A stretch of DNA of 64,000 nucleotides from Hymenobacter sp. GOD-10R (GTDB taxonomy: Bacteria > Bacteroidota > Bacteroidia > Cytophagales > Hymenobacteraceae), in the NCBI RefSeq assembly GCF_035609205.1, contig NZ_CP141184.1, positions 6,066,501-6,130,500 of the forward strand, given 5' to 3'. A program made the position numbers and the translations under genes. Shown one piece after another: positions 34,409 to 43,275 of this stretch. The notes under the pieces are model-generated. The model made no database searches, had not been told where the DNA came from, and saw only the letters and a list, made by a program, of their open reading frames with translations. Position 1 is the first letter of the stretch, and the number at the start of each line of letters is the position of its first letter.

Positions 34409-36802
34409 CTCCACCGATTTCCCAGCCAGCCCTGCCGATTGCAAGGATACTTTCACGGCGCCTGCTCCCGTAGCCTGCACGTAGACCAGCAAGCGGCCAT
34501 GGTACGCCTGCCGCTTCGTGCCCTTGTAGTCTTCGTGGCTAGCTAGGTCGCCGCTTTCGATGCCGAGCAGCTTGGCTGGGCCTTCCACTGCCACGGTAAC
34601 TTCGTTGGTAGCCGTGTTTACCGGATTGCCATTTTTATCAACTACCATCACTTCGATCTGAGCTAGGTTGTGGGCTGTGCCAGATAGCGAAGTACGGTCG
34701 GCGGTGGCTTGGATTGCGGCCGGTGCCTCAACGGTTTTCAGCACGGTGCGGCTTGCTTCCTGCTCCTTCTTGTAGCTTTTAGCCAGCAGCTCGCCGGGCT
34801 GATAGGCGACGTCCCAGGAGACCTCACCGCCTTGCTTTTTACCCAACGACTTGCCGTTCAAAAACAGCTCTACTGCGTCGCCATTAGTGAAGCTCACGAC
34901 GCGCACTTGGTCGCCCGCGTTCCAGTTCCAGGTGGAGTTGAGGCGCCGATGACCGCGGCTTTGCTGGTCTTTGGAGGCTTCCATGGTACCTAGGTACACC
35001 ATGGGCTTATCCGACCACAGGCTTTGGCGGAAGTAGAACTCCGGCTTCGGGAAACCCGCTAGGTCGAGCAGACCGGCGCCGTTACTGCGCTGGGGCCACT
35101 TGCCAGCCTCGCCCATGTAGTCGATGCCGGTCCAGAGGTATTGGGCCGAGATGTATGCGTTGGAGTCCACAGCGGCCCAGGCACTGCGCGCCATACCGTT
35201 TTCGCTACCGTAGACGATGCGGTTTGGGTACTTCTGGTGGTCTTCGGGGTAGCGAAACTCCTGGTAGTTATAGCCCACAACGTCGAGCGACGCAGGATAG
35301 TCGGTGAAGTTAGACATCACTACACCAGCCAAGGCGGCAGTGATGGGCCGGGAGGTGTCGTACTTTTTGGCCACGGCCACCAAGTGCTTTGATAGCTCGC
35401 CTAGGCGGCTAGCAGCGGGATGGTCGGGCAGGTAGCCTTTGCCATAAATCTGCGGGTTGCGGCCGGTGTTCAGGACCTCGTGCGAGTACGGATCGTTCGG
35501 GTAGTCGATTTCGTTGCCGATGCTCCACATGATGATGGATGGGCGGTTGCGATTGCGCAGAATCATGTCGCGTAGGTCGCGGTCGGCCCATTCCTTGAAG
35601 TATTGGTGCGAGCCAAATTTGGCGGGTATGCCTACGTTCCAGCCTTCCACCCACTTGTTTTTGCCTTCCTCCCACTCATCGAAGGCCTCGTCCATCACCA
35701 GGAAACCTAGTTTATCGCACAGGTCGTAGAAGTAGTCGGCGTGGGGGTTGTGGCTCATGCGGATGGAGTTGCAGCCGCCTTCTTTCAAGGTCTTCAGCCG
35801 ACGCTCCCACACGTCCATCGGCACGGCTACGCCAAGCGCGCCCGCGTCGTCGTGCAGGCAGACACCTTTCAGCTTGAGGTTTTTACCGTTCAGAAAGAAG
35901 CCTTGGTTCGCATCAAAGCGGATGCTACGCACGCCCACTTCCTCGACTACCTCGTCAGTCGGCTTGCCTTGAACCGATAAGGCCACGCGCAATTTGTAGC
36001 GGTTAGGGTTATCCACCGACCACAAGCTAGGCTTGCTGATTTTCAGCGTCATGGCAGCGGGCGTGTCGGTCTTGGGTTTGGTTTGCACTTGCTGCTGGGC
36101 GGTGGCTACTACTTTGCCTTGCGGGTCCGTTAGCGTGCTTTTTACCAAAACAGTAGCCGCCGCGGCCGTCATGTTGTTGATGGCTACCGTCACCTTGCCG
36201 GTGGCGGCGCTGGCTGATACTTCCGGCGTGGTGAAGCCTACGCCCCATTGCCCAATGTGCACGGGTTCCGTGGCGAGCAAGTACACGTTGCGGTAGATGC
36301 CCGAGCCCGTGTACCAGCGCGAATCGGCAAACTCGGTGTGGTCCACTTTCACGGCTAGCACGTTTTTACCGCTTGCCTTCAGGTACGGGGTCAGCTCGTA
36401 CTGGAAGGAAGCGAAGCCGCTGGGCCGCTTACCTAGGTAGTGCCCATTGATCCAGACCTCACTGTTTTTGTACACGCCATCGAAGTACACAAACACCTTC
36501 TTCAAGCGGAAGCCGGCGGGCACATCAAACGTTTTACGGTACCAGCCGATGCCCCCCGGCAGGAAGCCTGTGGCGCTGGCCCACTCCTGGCTGAACGGCC
36601 CTTCAATGCTCCAATCATGGGGCAACTCCAAGCGTCGCCAATCGGCGTCGTTGAAGTCAGCCTTGTCGCCCGCGGTTACATCGCCTTTGTGAAACTTCCA
36701 GTCAGCGTTGAACAATAGCTGTTGACGGGGCGCTTGGGCCTGAGCACTACTTGACAACAAGCTACTTACAAAAGCAAGAAGGAGTAGAAAGGCTGTTTTC
36801 AT
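34391..36802 (-). CDS. Glycoside hydrolase family 2 (beta-galactosidase-like)
   Basis: This 803-residue exported GH2 enzyme probably removes beta-galactosyl or beta-glucuronosyl residues from the non-reducing end. The signal peptide ends near SSSAQAQA. The sugar-binding jelly-roll contains LPHDWSIEGPF and GGIGWYRKTFDVP. An immunoglobulin-like domain and a TIM barrel follow. The barrel has MSHNPHADYFYDLCDKLGFLVMDEAFDEW and the acid/base Glu in MWSIGNEIDYP. The likely nucleophile Glu is in VYGSENG. The C-terminal part has DUF4982-like and Ig-like domains (VEVMVVDKNGN region). It is the last gene of the polysaccharide locus. Its 3' end overlaps the TPR lipoprotein gene. The exact linkage specificity is not determined by sequence. 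Confidence 0.88.
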   Translation of the reverse strand: MKTAFLLLLAFVSSLLSSSAQAQAPRQQLLFNADWKFHKGDVTAGDKADFNDADWRRLELPHDWSIEGPFSQEWASATGFLPGGIGWYRKTFDVPAGFRLKKVFVYFDGVYKNSEVWINGHYLGKRPSGFASFQYELTPYLKASGKNVLAVKVDHTEFADSRWYTGSGIYRNVYLLATEPVHIGQWGVGFTTPEVSASAATGKVTVAINNMTAAAATVLVKSTLTDPQGKVVATAQQQVQTKPKTDTPAAMTLKISKPSLWSVDNPNRYKLRVALSVQGKPTDEVVEEVGVRSIRFDANQGFFLNGKNLKLKGVCLHDDAGALGVAVPMDVWERRLKTLKEGGCNSIRMSHNPHADYFYDLCDKLGFLVMDEAFDEWEEGKNKWVEGWNVGIPAKFGSHQYFKEWADRDLRDMILRNRNRPSIIMWSIGNEIDYPNDPYSHEVLNTGRNPQIYGKGYLPDHPAASRLGELSKHLVAVAKKYDTSRPITAALAGVVMSNFTDYPASLDVVGYNYQEFRYPEDHQKYPNRIVYGSENGMARSAWAAVDSNAYISAQYLWTGIDYMGEAGKWPQRSNGAGLLDLAGFPKPEFYFRQSLWSDKPMVYLGTMEASKDQQSRGHRRLNSTWNWNAGDQVRVVSFTNGDAVELFLNGKSLGKKQGGEVSWDVAYQPGELLAKSYKKEQEASRTVLKTVEAPAAIQATADRTSLSGTAHNLAQIEVMVVDKNGNPVNTATNEVTVAVEGPAKLLGIESGDLASHEDYKGTKRQAYHGRLLVYVQATGAGAVKVSLQSAGLAGKSVELKASL

Positions 36803-36849
36803 GGAAGCGGGCGTTTTGGGTGGGGTAAGGGTATATCTGCCTGGCAGTT

Positions 36850-38484
36850 CTAGCGAATGTCGCTGACCAGCGTCGTGATGGAGCGTGGAGCTAGGTGCAC
36901 CAGTTGGCCGGCTTTTACCACAGCGCCGGGTTGCAGATCGGCGGTGGCAGAGGTAGTGTACGTGCGCACCGCACCTATCTTCTTCTGGCTCAGTGTCAAG
37001 CGCAGATCAGTTGGTGTGCTGGCCGAGTTGACGACTACCGTGATGAGCTGCTTGCCAGTGACGTTTTTGTAAGCAGAAACCAGCAGTTGATTATCGTTTG
37101 CGGAAGCTTGATCAATGCGCGCATCGACTCGGACGGCGCCGGGACGAAGGTAGCGGCTGTAGTTACCCAGCGCCCACAGCATCTTGCTCACCTGGTAGTT
37201 ACCATCTTCTTTGGTCTTGTCGATGTAGATCAGGCCGTCTTTGTAATCGTAGGGTGAGATGGCGAGCCACCATTGCCACGCGGCGGCATTTGCCACGGCG
37301 AGGTCCATGTGAATGGTGCGGGCTAGGTACAAGGCCGCATCCATCCCTAGGTCGCGCTTGTTGCCGTTGATTTCGCCGGCGTTATCACCCAAAATACAGT
37401 ACTCCGACTGCCAGAAGGTTAGCTTATCAACCGTCGCTACTTTGGCGGCTAGCTGCTGGCGCGTAGCCACGGCTTGGGTGTAGGGCGAGGTAGTAAAGTA
37501 GCTGTGCGCGGCAACGGTGTGGGCTACGCTCGGCAGGTTGCCCACGTACGTGGACGCAGCGGTCGGGCTGAAGAAGGCATTGATTTGTTCGCCCCGGTTG
37601 GGCTTGTCTTCCGTGGCAAACAGGTAATTGATCTTACCCGCCTCGGTCAGCAAGATCTTGGTGGGGAGTTGCTGCGCTACCAGCGCCGTGTTCAAGGCCT
37701 TGGTCACGCCGGCAATTTCCTCGTTACGAAACGGGCTGCCCTCCTGCTTAGGGTCGCTCCAATCCCACTGCGGCTCATTCACCGGGCTGATGTAGTCGAA
37801 GGTGATACCCGTGGTTTTCTTCACGCCTTGTACCACGTTGGCGATGAACGTGGCTAGGGGTTCGTAGTTGGCCGGAGCTAGGTTGGTTTTTCCACCTTCG
37901 GCGAAAGCCTTACCTGTGACGGTGTACTGCACCGGCGGACTATTCAGAAAGCCGAGGAACTGCTTAACACCCCGCTTCTTGGCCGCTTGCAGAAACCAGA
38001 CTTGCCCAGCTTGCCGGGTCCAATCGTAGCGGCCGTCGGGCAGCATAAACGACTCGGCGCGGTGCCACTCGTCTCGAATGCCGCTCTGCTCGCCCTGCTG
38101 CGTGCTGCCCGCCCCAATGTTGAAGCGCCACATCGACAAGCCGATGCCTTTCGGCTGACCACCGGCCTTGTCTTCCGTGCTGAACAGCAAGTCGGCCATG
38201 GCCTCCTTTTTGGCCGCTGGCCACTGGCCCACAAACTGACACGCCCACGCATCCGAGGCGCTGAAGTTGTCGATGGTCTGGTAGGTTTTCGCGTCGTCTA
38301 ACTGCACCGTCACGGTTTTGACTGCTACCCCAACGCTAGGTTTGGCAGACTGCCCATTGGTCGAACTAGCAGCTGCTAGCAGCACAAGCCCACTCAAGAA
38401 GAGGCGCGAACCAGCAACCGGCTTCTTACCCAAAGGCACCTTAGCGGGCGAAGCCGAATCACGGAAGCGTAGTATAGCACTCAT
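36850..38484 (-). CDS. Glycoside hydrolase family 30, likely endo-beta-1,6-galactanase type
   Basis: This is a 544-residue exported enzyme. After an N-terminal signal region (RLFLSGLVLLAAASS) the GH30 barrel begins with YQTIDNFSASDAW and LSMWRFNIGAGS. The acid/base Glu lies in ISPVNEPQWDW and the nucleophile Glu in LTFWQSEYCILG. A C-terminal beta-sandwich ends in RSITTLVSDIR. The DNFSASDAW/MWRFNIG pattern matches the branch commonly annotated as endo-beta-1,6-galactanase. GH30 also includes glucanases and fucosidases, so specificity is inferred partly from the neighbouring galactosidases. It is separated from susD by a strong hairpin and from GH2 by 47 bases. Confidence 0.82.
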   Translation of the reverse strand: MSAILRFRDSASPAKVPLGKKPVAGSRLFLSGLVLLAAASSTNGQSAKPSVGVAVKTVTVQLDDAKTYQTIDNFSASDAWACQFVGQWPAAKKEAMADLLFSTEDKAGGQPKGIGLSMWRFNIGAGSTQQGEQSGIRDEWHRAESFMLPDGRYDWTRQAGQVWFLQAAKKRGVKQFLGFLNSPPVQYTVTGKAFAEGGKTNLAPANYEPLATFIANVVQGVKKTTGITFDYISPVNEPQWDWSDPKQEGSPFRNEEIAGVTKALNTALVAQQLPTKILLTEAGKINYLFATEDKPNRGEQINAFFSPTAASTYVGNLPSVAHTVAAHSYFTTSPYTQAVATRQQLAAKVATVDKLTFWQSEYCILGDNAGEINGNKRDLGMDAALYLARTIHMDLAVANAAAWQWWLAISPYDYKDGLIYIDKTKEDGNYQVSKMLWALGNYSRYLRPGAVRVDARIDQASANDNQLLVSAYKNVTGKQLITVVVNSASTPTDLRLTLSQKKIGAVRTYTTSATADLQPGAVVKAGQLVHLAPRSITTLVSDIR

Positions 38485-38536
38485 TACAAACAGTTTGTGT
38501 TCAATGGAAAAGCGACAGCAAGGTAGTTAAAGAACA

Positions 38537-38580
38537 TAGCCAGCAACAAGGAGCACGTAGTTTGTCCTTGCTGCTGGCTA
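38537..38580 (-). terminator. Hairpin between susD and GH30
   Basis: 16-base arms TAGCCAGCAACAAGGA and TCCTTGCTGCTGGCTA (15 of 16 paired) surround a 12-base loop, 12 bases past the susD stop. Read on the minus strand the stem is followed by TGTTCTTTAA. It may be a partial terminator that lowers enzyme expression relative to SusCD, or an mRNA-stabilising 3' structure. Confidence 0.65.
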
Positions 38581-38592
38581 AATCAACCTAGG

Positions 38593-40131
38593 TTAGTACC
38601 CTGGGTTCTGCTCCACATTGCCGCCGGAGAGTTGAATCTGCGGGGTCGGGATGGGGAAAAGGTTGTTCTTCTCCGATATCTGGTCCTTCACTTTGCCCTT
38701 GTCGTAGGGGTCGGTGCTGGTCAGCTGCGCGGCATTGAAGGCGGTGATAACCGCTACCAAGCGGTGCTGCCGCACGAGGTCGTAGTAGCGGTGGCCTTCC
38801 ATGGCTAGCTCCAGGCGGCGCTCTAGCCAGATGTGGTTCAGCAGCTGCGTGCCGGTGGAGGTACGAGGTAGCACGGTACCGGGCTTCAGCCGATTCGCAC
38901 GGGCGCGCACCAGGTTGAGCGAGGTACGGGCTTTGTCCTCCTGACCTAGGCGGTACGACGCCTCGGCGTGCATCAGCAGCAAGTCGGCGTAGCGCAACTC
39001 GATGCGGTTGAGCGGTGAGTGGTTACTCTCGTTAGCCGGCCGGTCTTTCAGCAACAGGAACATCTTGCGGCTAATGCGACCCGATTCATTTTCCGAAGGC
39101 TTGGTGTCGTACTTGGTGTAGTCGAAGCTAGTCGTTTTCACGTCCACGCTGTCACCCTGCTTGATGATGGTCCACTTCAGACGTGGGTCGTTTTCCCGCA
39201 CGAATGCCTGCTCTAGGTTGCTGCTAGGCGTATTGAAACCCCAGCCGCCATCGGCCCGGCTCCGCATCACCACGGTGAGTGCAGTACCTAGGTTAAAGGT
39301 TTGATTGGCATTGTAGTTAAACTCGAAGATGGACTCGTTGCCGTTGGGGTTGCTCACGCTCCACACCCGGCTGAAGTCGTCGCTGAGGTTGTACTGATTC
39401 GAGCTAATCACCTTTTCGGCGTACTGCTGCGACTCGGCCCACTTCTCGGTAAACAGGTACGCCTTAGCTAGGTAGGCGTTGGCCGCACCCTTTGTAGCGC
39501 GGCCCTTATCGATAGCAGCGCGGGCGTTCTTCTCGGACAGAGCATCGGCAGCATCCTTCAAATCCTGGATGATCTGGGCGTAGCACTCATCAGTAGAAGC
39601 GCGCTTGTAGGTTAGAGCTTCTTCAGCCGTCACAGGTTGCAGCACCAACGGTACCCCGCCGAAGCCTTTCACCAGTTCGAAGTAGTTGTAGGCCCGAATA
39701 AACTTCACCTCACCGATGAGCTGCTTCTGCAACTCGGCATCGATGGGCGCTTTGGCGATGCCTACTAGCGCGGCGTTGCAGTTGCCAATAGCTTGGTAGA
39801 GGTGAGTGTAGCGGTTGTCAAACCACTCATTATTAGGCAACCAGAAGAAGCGGGAGAAGTCGCCAAACTCGCGCTGGTCGCCGGCAATGGCGTTACCTTT
39901 CCACGAGTCGTCGGAGCCAGCGTCGCCGAACATGCGGGTGCGGTCGAGCTGCCACCAGTCGCTCTGGTCGGAGAGGGAGTAGCAGCCCATCACGGCCGCT
40001 TTGCACTCGTCGGCGGTGGTGTAGTAGTTGTTTGTGTTCTGCTGTCCGCGGGGTGGCTCGTTCAGGAAGTCCTTGCAGGCTTGCAAGCTTAGGCCGAGCA
40101 CCAACGTGAGAAGGAAGCTATATTTTTTCAT
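38593..40131 (-). CDS. susD: SusD/RagB-family glycan-binding lipoprotein
   Basis: This 512-residue surface lipoprotein caps the SusC pore and binds oligosaccharides. The signal and lipobox are LLTLVLGLSLQACKDFL. SusD helices and TPR-like regions follow, with NNYYTTADECKAAVMGCYS, GEVKFIRAYNYFELVKGFGGVPLVLQPV and the C-terminal RLELAMEGHRYYDLVRQHR. It ends with FPIPTPQIQLSGGNVEQNPGY, a hallmark of the family. The ATG at MKKYSFLL is selected because it starts the lipoprotein signal and leaves a 22-base gap to susC. The gene pair defines the polysaccharide utilization locus. The symbol is used in the family sense. Confidence 0.95.
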   Translation of the reverse strand: MKKYSFLLTLVLGLSLQACKDFLNEPPRGQQNTNNYYTTADECKAAVMGCYSLSDQSDWWQLDRTRMFGDAGSDDSWKGNAIAGDQREFGDFSRFFWLPNNEWFDNRYTHLYQAIGNCNAALVGIAKAPIDAELQKQLIGEVKFIRAYNYFELVKGFGGVPLVLQPVTAEEALTYKRASTDECYAQIIQDLKDAADALSEKNARAAIDKGRATKGAANAYLAKAYLFTEKWAESQQYAEKVISSNQYNLSDDFSRVWSVSNPNGNESIFEFNYNANQTFNLGTALTVVMRSRADGGWGFNTPSSNLEQAFVRENDPRLKWTIIKQGDSVDVKTTSFDYTKYDTKPSENESGRISRKMFLLLKDRPANESNHSPLNRIELRYADLLLMHAEASYRLGQEDKARTSLNLVRARANRLKPGTVLPRTSTGTQLLNHIWLERRLELAMEGHRYYDLVRQHRLVAVITAFNAAQLTSTDPYDKGKVKDQISEKNNLFPIPTPQIQLSGGNVEQNPGY

Positions 40132-40153
40132 GATTTCAGCGGCTGGGAGGGAT

Positions 40154-43100
40154 TTAGAAAGCAATATTGGCGCCCACCAAATAGGTGCGGGTTGTGGGAT
40201 AATTGCCTAGGTCAACTCCGCGGTTGAGGGCTGAAGGCGTGTCCGTGTAGGAGCGGCCATAGCCGATTTCGGGGTCTAGGCCCGAGTAGTTGGTGATGGT
40301 GAACAGGTTCTGGGCACTCACGTACACGCGCAGGCTGCTGGTGTGCAGGAGCTTGGAAGTTGCCTGCGGCAGCGTGTAACCGAGCTGCAAATTCCGCATG
40401 CGAGCATACGAACCATCTTCCACGTAGAAATCCGAGAAGCGCGTGAGGTTCTGGTTGTTGTCGTTGGCCAGGATGCGGGGTACTGTGTTGGAGGTGCCTT
40501 CGCCGTGCCACGCCTTGTCTTCCAGGCCAGCAATTTTGTTGTAGTTGTAGCTGCCCGAATACCACCAGCCTTTGTTGGCATTCACGATGTCGTTGCCGAG
40601 GCTGCCCACCAGCGACACTTGCAAGTCGAAGCCCTTGTAGCCCGCGTTCAGGTTCACACCAAAAGTCAGATCCGGCGTGGGGTTGCCGATGTACTTCTGG
40701 TCTTTGGCGTCAATCACGCCGTCATTGTTCAGGTCGGCAAAGCGGAAGTCGCCGGGTTTGGCGCTGGGCTGCACCAGCGTGCCAGTTGGGCCTTTATAGG
40801 CGTCAATGTCATTCTGATTCTGGAAGATGCCCTGCGTCTGGTAGCCGTAGAAAGCACCCACGTAGCCGCCTTCTTCCGTTTTAGAAGGACGCCCGAAAAT
40901 AGGCGTGTTGCCGGAGTACAACGCCTGGCCGTTGGCTAGCTTCTTAATCTTACTGATGGCGTGCGTAGCGTTGATGTTGGCGCCGTACGTGAAGTCGCCC
41001 GTCGATTTGGCGTAGCCGACCGAGAAGTCGAGACCGTTGGTTTTCATGCTGCCGATGTTAGTCACGGGGCTGTTGTAGCCGTAACCCGCGTGGCCCGGAA
41101 TGGCCTGGCTCATCAACATGTCCATGGTGTTGCGGCGGAACACGTCAGCCGTCACCGTCAACCGGTTTTGCAGGAAAGCTAGGTCCGTACCGATGTTGTA
41201 ATCCTCTACCGTTTCCCACTTCACGTTGGGGTTGGGCACGTTGTTCTGAATCACACCGAGCTGCTCGGTGCGCGTGTCGCCCGTCACGTAGTACACCTGG
41301 TCCAGCGTACCGATGTAGGCGCTATTCGTGATGCTGCGGATGTTCTGGTTACCTACCCGGCCCCAGCTAGCCCGCAACTTGAAGAAGTTAACGGGGCTCA
41401 CATCTTTCATGAAGTTCTCGTCTGAAATCAACCAGCCAGCCGAAACCGATGGGAACACGCCCCAACGATTGGCCGACGGAAATACTGAAGCGCCGTCGCG
41501 GCGGATGCTAGCGCCCAACAGGTAGCGGCCCTTGTAATCGTAATTTACCCGGCCAATCAGCGAGGCAATGGTGTTCACGAAGTCGTTGCCCTCTATGCTG
41601 AAGTTGGCCGTGGCCGCGTCGGGGTAGCGCAAGTCAGGCGAGTTGCTCGGAATAGCTTGCCCAAGAGCGGCTTCTGTGCGGGTAGTAAATTTCTCCAGCG
41701 TCACGGCGGCCAAGGCCGAAATGTTGTGGTCGCCGAATGACTTCGTATAGTTCAGCGTGTTGGTGTTGTTCCAGTTGATTTCAATGTTGTGCTCCCTTCT
41801 GAGCGAGTTCACCTGGTTGCGCTCGTTTGGGTCGATGGTGTAGAAGGGCGAGAAGGCGTTGCGCTCGTACACGTTGTTGTTGGAGCCAAAGCGCGTTTCG
41901 AAGATCAGCCCCGGCGTGAACTCGTAGTTGGCGTACACAGTGCCCACCAGGAAGTACTGGTTGCGCTTGTCGTCGTTGCGCTCCACAAAGGCCAAAGGGT
42001 TGCCAATGTCGGTCGGCGAAGCACCGTAATAGTCGTATGGGTTGCCCGATGTGCCCGGCCGGCGAGCCGGCGTGATGGGGTCATCGTTGAACGCGTCGCG
42101 GAATAAGCTGCCGCTGTTCAAGTACTTCTGGTTCGTCATGGAGATATTGAAGTCCTCGCCAACTTTCAGGTGCTTAGCCGCTTGGTACTCCGTCTTCATG
42201 CGCAGCGAAAGCCGCTCAAAGTCCGAGTTGCGCACTAGGCCCTGCTCCTTGAAGTAGCTGATGCCCGTCGAGTACACCACTTTGTCGCTGCCGCCCGACA
42301 AGCCGACCGAGTAATTCTGGGTGCTGCCGCGGCGCGAAATTTCTTTCCACCAGTCCGTGCTTTGCGTAAACGAAGCCGGATCGGGGTACACCGCTGGCCG
42401 GCCGGAGTTGGTGGCCGCTAGGTTCATGATGCGCGCATACTCGCTGCCCGACGCCATGTCGGGCGTCTTCGTTGGGTTCGATACGCCGTAGGTCACGTCG
42501 AGCGTGATCTTTGGCTCGCCTTTCACGCCTGCTTTGGTCGTAATCAGGATAACGCCGTTGGCTGCCCGCGAGCCGTAGATAGCCGCCGAAGCGGCGTCTT
42601 TGAGCACGCTTAAGCTAGCTATGTCTTTTGGGTTCAGGTAATTGATGTTCGCTACCGGCAAACCATCCACCACATGCAGCGGACTGTTGCCGTTGATAGT
42701 CGAAAGGCCACGAATCAAAATTTGGGGCGACGCGCCAGGCTCCGAACCCGCGCCTACTACCGATACGCCAGCGGCTTTGCCTTGCAGCGCGCTGCCCACG
42801 TCAGACACCGTAAGCTTGGAAAGCTCTTGGCCTTGCACGGTCGTCACGGCGTTGGTGAGGCTGCGCTTTTCCTGGGTGCCGTAGCCAACTACTACGACTT
42901 CATCCAGGGCCTTCGTGTCGACGCCTAGTGTCACGTCTACCGTCGTGCGGCCGGCAAGGGCTACCTCCTGCTGCTTGTAGCCCACGAAAGAGAATTGAAG
43001 CACACCCGTGGCAGCATCGGGCACGCTCAGGGTGAAGTTGCCTTGGGTATCGGTGGCGGCCCCGACGGTGGTGCCCTTCAGCAGCACCGTAACGCCGGGC

Positions 43101-43225
43101 AGGCCTGAGCCAGTGTTGTCTTTCACGGTTCCTTTGACAGCTGTCTGCGCAAAAGCCCCCGTCATCGACAGGAAGAAGAGAAGAAAGCACACCATGTACC
43201 CCTTCTTGGGTATCAGATTGTTCAT
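40154..43225 (-). CDS. susC: SusC/RagA-family TonB-linked outer-membrane transporter
   Basis: This 1023-residue TonB-dependent transporter imports the oligosaccharide bound by SusD. The signal peptide is VCFLLFFLSMTGAFA. A carboxypeptidase-regulatory-like domain (VKGTVKDNTGSGLPGVTVLLKGT) follows at about 28-110. The plug comes next with VVVVGYGTQEKRSL, LQGKAAGVSVVGAGSEPG and ILIRGLSTINGNSPLHVVDG. A 22-strand barrel completes the protein and ends in TRTYLVGANIAF. There is no N-terminal signalling (STN) domain, so it probably does not pair with an anti-sigma factor. This fits control by the divergent hybrid two-component regulator. The gene follows GH35 after 50 bases. Confidence 0.96.
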   Translation of the reverse strand: MNNLIPKKGYMVCFLLFFLSMTGAFAQTAVKGTVKDNTGSGLPGVTVLLKGTTVGAATDTQGNFTLSVPDAATGVLQFSFVGYKQQEVALAGRTTVDVTLGVDTKALDEVVVVGYGTQEKRSLTNAVTTVQGQELSKLTVSDVGSALQGKAAGVSVVGAGSEPGASPQILIRGLSTINGNSPLHVVDGLPVANINYLNPKDIASLSVLKDAASAAIYGSRAANGVILITTKAGVKGEPKITLDVTYGVSNPTKTPDMASGSEYARIMNLAATNSGRPAVYPDPASFTQSTDWWKEISRRGSTQNYSVGLSGGSDKVVYSTGISYFKEQGLVRNSDFERLSLRMKTEYQAAKHLKVGEDFNISMTNQKYLNSGSLFRDAFNDDPITPARRPGTSGNPYDYYGASPTDIGNPLAFVERNDDKRNQYFLVGTVYANYEFTPGLIFETRFGSNNNVYERNAFSPFYTIDPNERNQVNSLRREHNIEINWNNTNTLNYTKSFGDHNISALAAVTLEKFTTRTEAALGQAIPSNSPDLRYPDAATANFSIEGNDFVNTIASLIGRVNYDYKGRYLLGASIRRDGASVFPSANRWGVFPSVSAGWLISDENFMKDVSPVNFFKLRASWGRVGNQNIRSITNSAYIGTLDQVYYVTGDTRTEQLGVIQNNVPNPNVKWETVEDYNIGTDLAFLQNRLTVTADVFRRNTMDMLMSQAIPGHAGYGYNSPVTNIGSMKTNGLDFSVGYAKSTGDFTYGANINATHAISKIKKLANGQALYSGNTPIFGRPSKTEEGGYVGAFYGYQTQGIFQNQNDIDAYKGPTGTLVQPSAKPGDFRFADLNNDGVIDAKDQKYIGNPTPDLTFGVNLNAGYKGFDLQVSLVGSLGNDIVNANKGWWYSGSYNYNKIAGLEDKAWHGEGTSNTVPRILANDNNQNLTRFSDFYVEDGSYARMRNLQLGYTLPQATSKLLHTSSLRVYVSAQNLFTITNYSGLDPEIGYGRSYTDTPSALNRGVDLGNYPTTRTYLVGANIAF

Positions 43226-43275
43226 AAGGTGGTGGGAAGTAGAGTGAGAAATAAATGGAAAAGCGGCGGTGGGAC

